From Acidobacteriota bacterium (GTDB lineage Bacteria > Actinomycetota > Acidimicrobiia > Acidimicrobiales > RAAP-2), in assembly GCA_018971185.1 (NCBI GenBank), contig JAGXBH010000018.1, forward strand, positions 1-38,456: a DNA stretch of 38,456 nucleotides. The letters are read 5' to 3'. Within the stretch, counting starts at the first letter, position 1, and each line of letters starts with the position of its first letter. The position numbers and the translations under genes were made by a program. Shown one piece after another: positions 23,919 through 32,021 of the stretch. The notes beneath the pieces were generated by a model that saw only the letters and a list, made by a program, of their open reading frames with translations, searched no databases and was not told where the DNA came from.

Positions 23919-24995
23919 ATGGCACTCTCGATCGGCATCGTCGGGCTACCGAACGTGGGCAAGTCCACACTGTTCAACGCACTCACCGACAACCACGTCC
24001 TCGCCGCCAACTACCCCTTCGCCACCATCGAGCCCAACGTCGGCGTCGTGGCCGTCCCCGACGACCGACTGGGGCGACTCGCGCAGATCTTCGGTTCCGA
24101 GAGGATCCTGCCCGCGTCGGTCACCTTCGTCGACATCGCCGGGATCGTGCGCGGTGCGTCGGAGGGTGAGGGCCTGGGGAACCAGTTCCTCGCCGCCATC
24201 CGGGAGTCCAACGCCATCTGCGAGGTGGTGCGGGTCTTCGAGGACGACGACGTCATCCACGTCGAGGGCCACATCGACCCCGCGGGCGACGTGGCCACCA
24301 TCGAGACCGAACTGATCCTGGCCGACCTGCAGACCGTGGAGAAGGCGATCACCCGCCTCGAACGCGAGGCGAAGCGTTCGGGCGAGGCGGCGCAACGTCT
24401 GGTCGAGGTGAGGAAGGCCCACGACGCCCTCAACGCCGGGGTGGTCGTCTCCCAGGCCGTGGGGCTCGACCACGAGGTCCTGGCGGACCTGCACCTGTTG
24501 ACCGATAAGCCCTTCATCTACGTCTTCAACGTCGACGAGGCCACGCTGGGCGACGAAGAGCGCCAGCGAGAACTCCGCGAGTCCGTCGCGCCGGCCCCCT
24601 GCGTCGTCCTGTGCGCCAAGGTCGAGGCGGAACTCTCGGGCCTCGATCCCGACGAGGCCTTGGAGCTGCTCCAATCGTTCGGTCAGCTCGAGTCGGGTCT
24701 CGCGCAACTCTCGCGGGTGGGCTTCGCGACCCTGGGTCTGCAGACGTTCCTCACCGCCGGGCCCAAGGAGACCCGCGCCTGGACCATCCGTCGCGGGGCC
24801 ACGGCGCCGGAGGCCGCCGGTGAGATCCACACCGACTTCCAGAAGCACTTCATCAAGGCCGAGGTGGTGGCCTTCGACGATCTGATGGCGGCGGGTTCGA
24901 TGACGGCGGTCCGCGCGGCGGGCAAGGCCCGGGTGGAGGGCAAGGAGTACGTGATGCGCGACGGCGATGTGGTGGAGTTCCGGGTGAACGCGTAA
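23919..24995 (+). CDS. ychF: YchF, OBG-family ribosome-binding ATPase
   Basis: 358 residues, the usual YchF length. P-loop GLPNVGKST (8-16), switch region [20 protein letters not shown], and an NxxE motif (FNVDE) in place of the GTPase NKxD, which gives the family its ATP preference. The central coiled coil ([19 protein letters not shown]) and the C-terminal TGS domain ([18 protein letters not shown]... [12 protein letters not shown]) are present. Homologues bind the ribosome and 26S-type complexes and affect stress responses. It lies just upstream of ahcY. Confidence 0.97.
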   Translation: MALSIGIVGLPNVGKSTLFNALTDNHVLAANYPFATIEPNVGVVAVPDDRLGRLAQIFGSERILPASVTFVDIAGIVRGASEGEGLGNQFLAAIRESNAICEVVRVFEDDDVIHVEGHIDPAGDVATIETELILADLQTVEKAITRLEREAKRSGEAAQRLVEVRKAHDALNAGVVVSQAVGLDHEVLADLHLLTDKPFIYVFNVDEATLGDEERQRELRESVAPAPCVVLCAKVEAELSGLDPDEALELLQSFGQLESGLAQLSRVGFATLGLQTFLTAGPKETRAWTIRRGATAPEAAGEIHTDFQKHFIKAEVVAFDDLMAAGSMTAVRAAGKARVEGKEYVMRDGDVVEFRVNA

Positions 24996-25065
24996 CCTTG
25001 GTGCACTGAGGCGTATGCGACAGAGGTCGGCGCCTGGCGGACATCAGACACCTACTAGGAGCATC

Positions 25066-26511
25066 ATGACCTCGTCACCCTTCGACTTCAAAGTCGCCGA
25101 CCTCTCTCTCGCGTCCTTCGGTCGCGCCGAGATCACCCTCGCCGAGCACGAGATGCCCGGCCTCATGGCGATGCGCGCCGAGTTCGGCGCCGCCCAGCCG
25201 CTCAAGGGCGCTCGCATCGCGGGATCGCTGCACATGACGATCCAGACCGCCGTGCTCATCGAGACGCTCGTCGCCCTCGGCGCCGACGTCCGCTGGGTCA
25301 GCTGCAACATCTTCTCGACCCAGGACCACGCCGCCGCGGCCGTCGTCGTCGGGCCCCACGGCACGCCCGAGGACCCCCAGGGGGTCCCCGTGTTCGCGTG
25401 GAAGGGCGAGACGCTCGAGGAGTATTGGTGGTGCACCGAGCAGTTGTTGCGCTGGCCGGGCTTCGCGGGACCCACGATGATCCTGGACGACGGCGGCGAC
25501 GCCACGCTCCTCGTGCACAAGGGCCTGGAGTTCGAGCGCGCGGGCTTCGTGCCCTCACCCGAGACCGCGGAGTCCGAGGAGTACTCGATCATCCTGCAAC
25601 TGCTCGACCGGATCATCGGCGGCGGCGAGAGGATCTTCGCCCCGATGGCCGCGGGCATCATCGGTGTCTCCGAGGAGACGACGACCGGCGTGCACCGGCT
25701 CTACGAGATGGAGCGCGACGCGACGTTGCTCTTCCCGGCGATCAACGTCAACGACGCGGTCACCAAGTCGAAGTTCGACAACAAGTACGGGTGCCGACAC
25801 TCGCTCATCGACGGTATCAACCGCGCCACCGACACGCTGATCGGCGGCAAGGTCGCGGTGGTCTGCGGCTACGGCGACGTCGGCAAGGGCTCCGCGGAGT
25901 CCCTGCGCGGCCAGGGCGCCCGGGTCATCGTCACCGAGATCGACCCCATCTGCGCGCTGCAGGCCGCCATGGACGGCTTCCAGGTGACCACCCTCGACGA
26001 GGCGCTGCCCCTCGCCGACATCATCATCACCGCGACGGGCAACCGCGACATCGTGACCGTGGAGCACATGTTGCAGATGAAGCACCAGGCCATCCTGGGC
26101 AACATCGGGCACTTCGACAACGAGATCGACATCGCCGGTCTCGCCGCCCTCGAGGGCGTGACGAAGCAGAACATCAAGCCCCAGGTCGACAAGTGGATCC
26201 TCCCCAACGGGCGCGCCATCATCCTCCTCTCCGAGGGTCGACTGCTCAACCTGGGCAACGCCACGGGCCACCCCAGTTTCGTGATGAGCAACTCCTTCAC
26301 CAACCAGACGATGGCGCAGATGGAGTTGTTCGTGAACAACGCCCACTACGAGAAGAAGGTCTACGTCCTACCCAAGCACCTCGACGAGAAGGTCGCGCGC
26401 CTGCACCTCGACGCCCTGGGCGTCAAGCTCACGACGCTCACCAAGCAGCAGGCCGACTACATCGGCGTGGCCGTCGAGGGCCCCTTCAAGCCCGACAGCT
26501 ACCGCTACTAG
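25066..26511 (+). CDS. ahcY: Adenosylhomocysteinase (SAH hydrolase)
   Basis: 481 residues, cytosolic and NAD-dependent. It splits S-adenosylhomocysteine to adenosine and homocysteine in the methyl cycle. Visible motifs are the substrate site [14 protein letters not shown], catalytic Lys region [24 protein letters not shown], the Rossmann motif [28 protein letters not shown], and the C-terminal FKPDSYRY tail that reaches the neighbouring subunit's cofactor. The ~40-residue insert of the longer bacterial and plant type is present. AGGAGC 4 bases before the ATG at 25066 sets the start; an extension to 25015 lacks conservation. The next gene could use the homocysteine. Confidence 0.97.
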   Translation: MTSSPFDFKVADLSLASFGRAEITLAEHEMPGLMAMRAEFGAAQPLKGARIAGSLHMTIQTAVLIETLVALGADVRWVSCNIFSTQDHAAAAVVVGPHGTPEDPQGVPVFAWKGETLEEYWWCTEQLLRWPGFAGPTMILDDGGDATLLVHKGLEFERAGFVPSPETAESEEYSIILQLLDRIIGGGERIFAPMAAGIIGVSEETTTGVHRLYEMERDATLLFPAINVNDAVTKSKFDNKYGCRHSLIDGINRATDTLIGGKVAVVCGYGDVGKGSAESLRGQGARVIVTEIDPICALQAAMDGFQVTTLDEALPLADIIITATGNRDIVTVEHMLQMKHQAILGNIGHFDNEIDIAGLAALEGVTKQNIKPQVDKWILPNGRAIILLSEGRLLNLGNATGHPSFVMSNSFTNQTMAQMELFVNNAHYEKKVYVLPKHLDEKVARLHLDALGVKLTTLTKQQADYIGVAVEGPFKPDSYRY

Positions 26512-26538
26512 TCGGCCCTTCGCGGTCCGGCACCTGAC

Positions 26539-26577
26539 TAGTCTCGATCCTGGGGTCGCGTGACGGCGCGGCCCCAG
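26539..26577 (+). promoter_or_regulatory. -10 box and 5' hairpin before the cysteine-synthase-like gene
   Basis: TAGTCT (26539-26544) would place the transcript start near 26551. The stem CTGGGGTCGCG/CGCGGCCCCAG (26550-26560 and 26567-26577, one G:U pair) therefore lies at the very 5' end of the mRNA, directly before the GGGGGGGA ribosome binding site. It could protect the mRNA, control translation or terminate the ahcY transcript. Confidence 0.4.
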
Positions 26578-26589
26578 GGGGGGATCCTC

Positions 26590-27516
26590 ATGTCACTCGC
26601 GCGACCTCGCACCGTGCTCGACGCCATCGGCAACACCCCGTTGATCGAGGTCGACGGGGTCTGGCTCAAACTCGAGTACCTCAACCCTTCGGGCTCGATC
26701 AAGGCCCGAATGGCGCGCTACATCATCGAACGCGCGGAGCGTGAGGGACTGATCCGCCCGGGCGACACCATCGTCGAGGCCTCCAGCGGCAACACGGGCA
26801 ACGCGATGAGCATGGTCGCGGCGGTCAAGGGTTACCGGATGATCGTGGTGATGCCCGAGGGGCTCAGTCCCGAGCGTTCGGCCATCTCGAGCGCGTTCGG
26901 CGCCCAACTCGTCACGGTGGGCACGTTCCACGTGAACCGAGCGCTCGAGGTCGCGCGCGAGCTCGGTGAGCGGCCCGGGCACTTCAGCCCCCGCCAGTTC
27001 GAATCGGAGTGGAACGTCGAGGAGAACCGGTCGTGGCTCGGCCCCGAGATCCTGGGCCAGTTGCCCGACGGGCGACGACCCGACGCCTTCGTCATGGGCG
27101 TCGGCACCGGGGGCACCCTCATCGGGGTGGGTCAGGCCCTGCGCGAGGTCAACCCCGACGTCGCGATCGTGGGCCTCGAGCCGAGCGAGTCGTGCACCAT
27201 CCTCTGCGGCGACACGGGTCTGCACAAGATCGAGGGCATCGCCGACGGCTTCGTGCCGGGGATCTACCAGCGTCACCGCGACATCGTCACCCGCGTCGTC
27301 GACGTGCACAGCGACGACGCCCTCGCCGAGATGCGACGGCTGGCGCGCGACCACGGCCTCCTGGTGGGGCCGAGTTCGGGCGCCAACATGGTCGTCGCGC
27401 GGCGCCTCCTCGAGGAGCGTCCCGACGACCTGGTGGTCACGATCATGTGCGACGAGGGAGAGAAGTACTTAAGCGAGTACTTCACTCCCGAGGTCCACTC
27501 GGTCGCCCTGGCCTAG
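26590..27516 (+). CDS. Cysteine synthase / cystathionine beta-synthase family PLP enzyme
   Basis: 308 residues, fold type II PLP enzyme. The PLP lysine is in NPSGSIKARMA; most family members have KDR in place of KAR. Other conserved blocks are the phosphate/substrate loop SSGNTGNAM, the PLP-phosphate loop GVGTGGTLIG, EPSES and GPSSGAN. There is no CBS regulatory domain or haem-binding N-terminus. The usual reactions are O-acetylserine plus sulfide to cysteine, or serine plus homocysteine to cystathionine. Position right after ahcY, which makes homocysteine, favours the second, but sequence alone cannot decide. A strong GGGGGGGA lies before the ATG. Confidence 0.88.
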   Translation: MSLARPRTVLDAIGNTPLIEVDGVWLKLEYLNPSGSIKARMARYIIERAEREGLIRPGDTIVEASSGNTGNAMSMVAAVKGYRMIVVMPEGLSPERSAISSAFGAQLVTVGTFHVNRALEVARELGERPGHFSPRQFESEWNVEENRSWLGPEILGQLPDGRRPDAFVMGVGTGGTLIGVGQALREVNPDVAIVGLEPSESCTILCGDTGLHKIEGIADGFVPGIYQRHRDIVTRVVDVHSDDALAEMRRLARDHGLLVGPSSGANMVVARRLLEERPDDLVVTIMCDEGEKYLSEYFTPEVHSVALA

Positions 27517-27532
27517 GTCGCCGAGGCGCCGC

Positions 27533-28297
27533 TCACAGGGGCGTGACGTAGGCGGCGTGCAGCCCCCCGTCGACCAGGAACGTGCTCGCGGTCATGAACG
27601 ACGAGTCGTCGCTGGCCAGGAACAAGACGGCGCTGGCCATCTCCTCGGGCTCGGCGAAGCGGCCCATCGGCACGTGCACCAGGCGGCGCGCGGCGCGTTC
27701 GGGGTCCTTGGCGAAGAGCTCCTGGAGCAGCGGCGTGTTGACCGGTCCCGGGCACAGCGCGTTGACGCGGATGTTCTCGCGCGCGAACTGCACGCCGAGC
27801 TCGCGGCTCATGGAGAGCACCCCGCCCTTGGAGGCGGTGTAGGAGATCTGCGACGTCGCCGAACCCATGATCGCGACGAAGGAGGCGACGTTGATGATGG
27901 ACCCGCCCCCGCGTTGCTGCATCAAGGGGATCCCGTACTTGCAGCACAGGTAGACCGACTTGAGGTTCACGTCCTGCACCCGCTGCCACGCCTCCACCCC
28001 CGTGGTCAGGATCGAGTCGTCGTCACTGGGCGAGATGCCCGCGTTGTTGAACAGGACGTCCAGTCCACCGTAGGCGTCGCGCGTCGCGTCGAACATCGCC
28101 TGGACACTGCCCTCGTCGGCCACGTCGACGTGCACGTAGAGTCCACCGAGCTCCTTAGCCAGCGCGGCGCCGGACTCGTCAGCCAGGTCCGCGACGACGA
28201 CCCGAGCGCCCTCGGCCGCGAAGCGCACGGCCGTGGCGCGACCGATGCCGCTGGCGGCGCCGGTGATGATTGCAACCTTGTTGTCGAGACGACCCAT
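27533..28297 (-). CDS. SDR family oxidoreductase (third gene of amine operon)
   Basis: 254 residues, classical short-chain dehydrogenase. NAD(P) site TGAASGIGRA (about 13-22), NNAG motif, catalytic Ser in INVASF and YTASKGG for Tyr-x-x-x-Lys. An acidic residue after the second strand (VVADLAD) favours NAD. ATG 28297 follows GGAGGA at proper spacing and overlaps the dehydrogenase stop; ATG 28300 is too close to it. It is convergent with the cysteine-synthase-like gene (16-base gap). Its substrate is probably an alcohol or hydroxy-acid intermediate of the pathway. Confidence 0.92.
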   Translation of the reverse strand: MGRLDNKVAIITGAASGIGRATAVRFAAEGARVVVADLADESGAALAKELGGLYVHVDVADEGSVQAMFDATRDAYGGLDVLFNNAGISPSDDDSILTTGVEAWQRVQDVNLKSVYLCCKYGIPLMQQRGGGSIINVASFVAIMGSATSQISYTASKGGVLSMSRELGVQFARENIRVNALCPGPVNTPLLQELFAKDPERAARRLVHVPMGRFAEPEEMASAVLFLASDDSSFMTASTFLVDGGLHAAYVTPL

Positions 28298-29655
28298 CAT
28301 TCCTCCGTTGAGATAAACACGTTCTTCTCCTCGCTGAACCCCAGCAAGGCGTCGGGACCGAGCTCGCGTCCGAGGCCCGACATCTTGTAACCCCCGAAGG
28401 GGGTGTTGTAGCGCACCGAGGAGTTCGAGTTGACCGAGAGCGCACCGGTCTCCACGGCGCGCGCCACGCGCAGGGCCCGGCCCGCGTCGCGCGTCCAGAT
28501 CGAGCCCGACAGCCCGAACTGGCTGTCGTTGGCGAGCGCGACGGCCTCGGCCTCGTCCCTGAAGCGCACCACCGAGACGACCGGACCGAAGATCTCCTCG
28601 GTGAAGGCGCGACCCGAGGTGTCCGAGGTCGCCAGGACCGTTGGCGCCATCCAGAAGCCCTTGCCCTCGGGCGCCGACCCGCGGAACGCGACCTCGGCCT
28701 CGTCGACGTAGCCCCGGACGCTCTCGCGTTGGGCGGCGGTGATGAGGGGGCCCATCTCACTGGCGTCGTTCGCGGGGTCCATCACCTTGACGCCCTTGAC
28801 CGCGGCCTCGAAGTGCTCCATGAAGGCGTCGTAGGCGCTGTCCTGCACGAGGATCCGCGATCGCGCGCAGCAGTCCTGGCCCGCGTTGTCGAACACCGCG
28901 TAGGGGGCCATCGCGGCGGCCTTGGCGACGTCGGCGTCGGCGAAGACGATGTTGGCGCTCTTGCCGCCGAGCTCCAGGGTCACGCGCTTGACCTGGTCCG
29001 CGCAGCCCGCCATGATCCGACGCCCCGCGTCGTTGGACCCGGTGAAACACACCTTGCGCACGAGTGGATGCGTCACGAAGCGGTAGCCGACACTGGACCC
29101 GGCCCCGGGCAGGACCTGAAGGACACCCTCGGGGATGCCGGCTTCCAGGGCCAGTTCCGCCAGGCGCATCGCGGTGAGCGGCGTGAGTGTGGCGGGCTTG
29201 AGGACCACGGTATTGCCCGCCGCTAAGGCCGGGGCCAAACCCCACCCGGCGATCGGCATGGGGAAGTTCCAGGGCACGATGATGCCCACCACCCCCAGCG
29301 GCTCGTAGAACGTGATGTCGACGCCCCCGGCCACGGGGATCTGCTTGCCCGCGTGGCGCTCGGGCGCGCCCGAGTAGTAGTTGAGCACGTCACGCACGTT
29401 GCCGGCCTCCCAGCGCGCGTTGGCGATAGTGTGGCCCGCGTTGGCGACCTCGAGTCGGGCGAGCTCCTCGTTGTGCTCGTCCACCACCGCCGCGAAGCGG
29501 CGCAGCAGTCGCGCGCGGTCGGCCGCAGTGACGCGCCTCCAGGACTCGCCCGCCCGATGGCTGACCTCGATGGCGCGGTCGGTCTCGTCGACGTCGACGA
29601 GCTCGATGCTGCGCACGACCTCCTCGGTGGCCGGGTTGATGACGTCGTAGCTCAT
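28297..29655 (-). CDS. NAD(P)-dependent aldehyde dehydrogenase
   Basis: 452 residues. Conserved blocks are VVGIIVPWNFPMP, KPATLTPLTA, FTGSNDAGRRI, the general base Glu in LELGGKSANIVF, and the catalytic cysteine in GQDCCARSR. C-terminal EEIFGPVVSV and PFGGYKMSGLGRE complete the fold. It is somewhat shorter than the ~480-490 usual in the family, mostly at the N-terminus. ATG 29655 overlaps the stop of the ligase gene by ATGA, so it is translationally coupled. In context it would oxidise the gamma-glutamyl-aminoaldehyde made from the ligase product. Confidence 0.94.
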   Translation of the reverse strand: MSYDVINPATEEVVRSIELVDVDETDRAIEVSHRAGESWRRVTAADRARLLRRFAAVVDEHNEELARLEVANAGHTIANARWEAGNVRDVLNYYSGAPERHAGKQIPVAGGVDITFYEPLGVVGIIVPWNFPMPIAGWGLAPALAAGNTVVLKPATLTPLTAMRLAELALEAGIPEGVLQVLPGAGSSVGYRFVTHPLVRKVCFTGSNDAGRRIMAGCADQVKRVTLELGGKSANIVFADADVAKAAAMAPYAVFDNAGQDCCARSRILVQDSAYDAFMEHFEAAVKGVKVMDPANDASEMGPLITAAQRESVRGYVDEAEVAFRGSAPEGKGFWMAPTVLATSDTSGRAFTEEIFGPVVSVVRFRDEAEAVALANDSQFGLSGSIWTRDAGRALRVARAVETGALSVNSNSSVRYNTPFGGYKMSGLGRELGPDALLGFSEEKNVFISTEE

Positions 29656-31019
29656 AGTCGTTCGAATCCTCGGTAGCGTTCCCAATCGGTGATGGCCGCG
29701 TTGAACGTGTCGACCTCCACGCGCGCGGCCTGCACGTAGTGATCCACGACCTCGTCGCCGAAGGCGTCGCGCGCGACGGCGGAGTTGTCGAAGAGCTCCA
29801 TCGCCTCGCGCAACGTGGTCGGGACCCGTGGCGCATCGGCGGCGTAGGCGTTGCCCGTGAAGGCCGGCGCCAAGGAGAGTCCCTCCTCGACGCCGCGCAG
29901 TCCCGCGGCCACCAGTGCGGCGACCGCCATGTACTGGTTGACGTCGCCGCCCGGGATACGACATTCGAAGCGGATCGACGGGCCGTGTCCCACCACGCGG
30001 AAGGCGCAGGTGCGATTGTCGATCCCCCAGAGCAGGGCGGTGGGCGCGAAGGAGCCCTCGACGAAGCGCTTGTACGAGTTGATGTTGGGCGCGAGCAGCA
30101 ACGCGAGCTCGCGACCGTAGGCGAGCTGCCCGGCCAAGAAATGCTGGAAGACCGACGACATGCCGTGATCACCGTCGCCGGCGAAGACCGGGTGGTCGTG
30201 CTCGTCGCGCAGGGACAGGTGGATATGGCACGAATTGCCCTCGCGCTCGTCGTACTTGGCCATGAAGGTCAGGCTCTGGCCCTCCTGGGCCGCGATCTCC
30301 TTGGCCCCCAACTTGTAGAGACCGTGCTCGTCGCACTTGTCGACCAGGGTCGCGTACTTGAAGGCCACCTCGTGCTGACCGTAGTTGCACTCCCCCTTGA
30401 CCGACTCGACCACCATGCCGGCGTCACGCATCGAGCGCCGGATGCGCCCGAGGAGCGGCTCGACGCGCGAGGTGCCCTGGAGGGAGTAGTCGACGTTGTA
30501 CTGGTTCGCGGGGACCATGTGCCGGTAACCGGAGTTCCAGGCGTCCTCGTAGGAAGTGTTGAAGACGATGAACTCGAGCTCGGTACCGGTCAATCCGTAC
30601 CAGCCCCGCTCGGCCAGTCGGCGCACCTGGCGTTGCAGGACCTGGCGCGGCGACGCGGCGACGGGCGCGCCGTCGGTCGTCTCGACGTCGCAGAAGATGA
30701 TGACGGTCCGCTCGAACCACGGCACCCGGCGGATCGTGGCGAAGTCGGCCTTGAACGCCAGGTCCCCGTAACCGCGCTCCCACGACGTCAGGGCGAAGCC
30801 GTCCACCGTGCGCATGTCGACGTCCGAGGCGAGGAGGTAACTGCAGCCCTCGACGACCCCGCTGGTGAGGTCGTCGGCGAAGAAGCGCGCGTCCACCCTC
30901 TTGCCCTGCAATCGTCCTTGCAGGTCGGTGATGGCCAGGATCACGGTGTCGACCTCGTCACGCTCGATGAGGACGAGTAGCTCGTCACGGGACAGGCGTC
31001 CCCTCGTCATTGCAGTCAT
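29652..31019 (-). CDS. Glutamine synthetase-like ligase (gamma-glutamyl-amine synthetase type)
   Basis: 455 residues. Glutamine synthetase fold with TGTELEFIVF (metal-binding Glu), NSCHIHLSL (metal His), NINSYKRFVEGSFAP and RFECRIPGGDVNQYMA. The nitrogen-assimilation enzyme usually has NPY or similar near the last motif and a conserved NRSA; here NRTCAFRV and GDVNQY mark a GlnA3/GlnA4/PuuA-like branch that glutamylates amines. GAGGAGA lies ahead of ATG 31019. It leads the operon ligase, aldehyde dehydrogenase, SDR, an order I recall for the GlnA4 region of mycobacteria. The amine (putrescine, ethanolamine, other) is unknown. A gamma-glutamyl hydrolase is not in the window. Confidence 0.9.
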   Translation of the reverse strand: MTAMTRGRLSRDELLVLIERDEVDTVILAITDLQGRLQGKRVDARFFADDLTSGVVEGCSYLLASDVDMRTVDGFALTSWERGYGDLAFKADFATIRRVPWFERTVIIFCDVETTDGAPVAASPRQVLQRQVRRLAERGWYGLTGTELEFIVFNTSYEDAWNSGYRHMVPANQYNVDYSLQGTSRVEPLLGRIRRSMRDAGMVVESVKGECNYGQHEVAFKYATLVDKCDEHGLYKLGAKEIAAQEGQSLTFMAKYDEREGNSCHIHLSLRDEHDHPVFAGDGDHGMSSVFQHFLAGQLAYGRELALLLAPNINSYKRFVEGSFAPTALLWGIDNRTCAFRVVGHGPSIRFECRIPGGDVNQYMAVAALVAAGLRGVEEGLSLAPAFTGNAYAADAPRVPTTLREAMELFDNSAVARDAFGDEVVDHYVQAARVEVDTFNAAITDWERYRGFERL

Positions 31020-31204
31020 GGGCTCTCCTCGGAGCGTGCGCGTCGCATCGGTGTCGTTGCCGATACTAGTGAACATCGTCACGAGCCATCGGAGGTCGAT
31101 GTTCGAAGTTGTGAGGTCACGGGCAAGAAATGTGACGACCTTTCTGATATACCGAGGGGAAGGGAGTGTACCGACGCTGACCAGTTCGGGGGGACGGTTC
31201 TTGA
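31020..31204. promoter_or_regulatory. Divergent promoter region with two inverted repeats
   Basis: This gap drives the ligase operon (-) and the SDR/permease pair (+). A TAGTAT box (31063-31068, minus) precedes the ligase gene by about 43 bases. GAACATCG/CGATGTTC (31071-31078 and 31097-31104) form a perfect 8-bp inverted repeat 18 bases apart, and GTCAC/GTGAC (31116-31120 and 31132-31136) a second one 11 bases apart. Such spaced half-sites are typical of a shared regulator, but no regulator gene adjoins. Confidence 0.45.
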
Positions 31205-31969
31205 ATGGCGGGACGCATCGCAGGCAAGGTATGCGTGGTCACGGGGGCCGGATCGGGCATCGGCCGGGCCACGGCCATGCGACTCGCCGCCGAGGGCGGC
31301 GCGGTGCTCTGTGGCGACATCGATGAGGGTTCCGCCGTTGCCACCGCCGCCGCCATCACCGAGACGGGCGCCTCGGCCGTGGCGCGGTCGGTCGACGTCG
31401 CCGATCCCGACGCGGTCGAGGGGATGATCGCCGCGGCCGTCGAACGTTTCGGACAGCTCGACGTGCTGGTGAACAACGCCGGCGTCAACCTCCCCGGGTT
31501 GCTGCACGAGGCCAGCGACGAGGTGATCGATCGCACGCTCGACGTCAACGTGAAGGGGCAGATATACGGCTGTCGCGCCGCCATCCCCCACATGTTGGGC
31601 CGCGGCGGGTCGATCGTCAACGTCGCGAGCGTCAATGGCCTGGTCGCCGAGCCCTTCCTCGCGGTCTACGCCGCGTCCAAGGGGGCGTCGATCATGCTCA
31701 CCAAGGGCGTCGCCCTCGACTACGCCAAGAAGGGCATCCGCTGCAACGTCGTGTGCCCCGGCTGGGTCGACACGCCGATCAACCACGCCCACGCGCGACT
31801 TCTGGGCGGCCTGGAGAAGGTCTACGACACCATCGATTCCTTCCAGCCGATCGGTCGACCGGGTGAGCCCCACGAGATCGCCAACGTCATCCTCTTCCTC
31901 GCCTCGGACGAGGCGAGTCTCATGACCGGCAGCGTGGTCGTGGTGGATGGCGGGATGACGTCCCAGTAG
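31205..31969 (+). CDS. SDR family oxidoreductase (upstream of APC permease)
   Basis: 254 residues. TGAGSGIGRA (about 13-22), NNAG, Ser in VNVASVNG and YAASKGA; the acidic GDIDEG after the second strand favours NAD. It ends in the conserved MTGSVVVVDGGMTSQ. GGGGGGACGG lies upstream of the ATG. It is 52 bases before the permease gene and faces the ligase operon, which contains a second SDR of the same length but of clearly different sequence. Its substrate is unknown. Confidence 0.92.
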   Translation: MAGRIAGKVCVVTGAGSGIGRATAMRLAAEGGAVLCGDIDEGSAVATAAAITETGASAVARSVDVADPDAVEGMIAAAVERFGQLDVLVNNAGVNLPGLLHEASDEVIDRTLDVNVKGQIYGCRAAIPHMLGRGGSIVNVASVNGLVAEPFLAVYAASKGASIMLTKGVALDYAKKGIRCNVVCPGWVDTPINHAHARLLGGLEKVYDTIDSFQPIGRPGEPHEIANVILFLASDEASLMTGSVVVVDGGMTSQ

Positions 31970-32021
31970 GTTCGCGCAGTAACGAGAGAAGAGAGACGGC
32001 ACGCGCCGTGAAGGAGGATTG

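Noticed and set aside
24996..25065. SAH riboswitch before ahcY
   Set aside because: Only 70 bases separate ychF and ahcY, and the conserved core and pseudoknot strands of the SAH riboswitch are not recognisable by eye.
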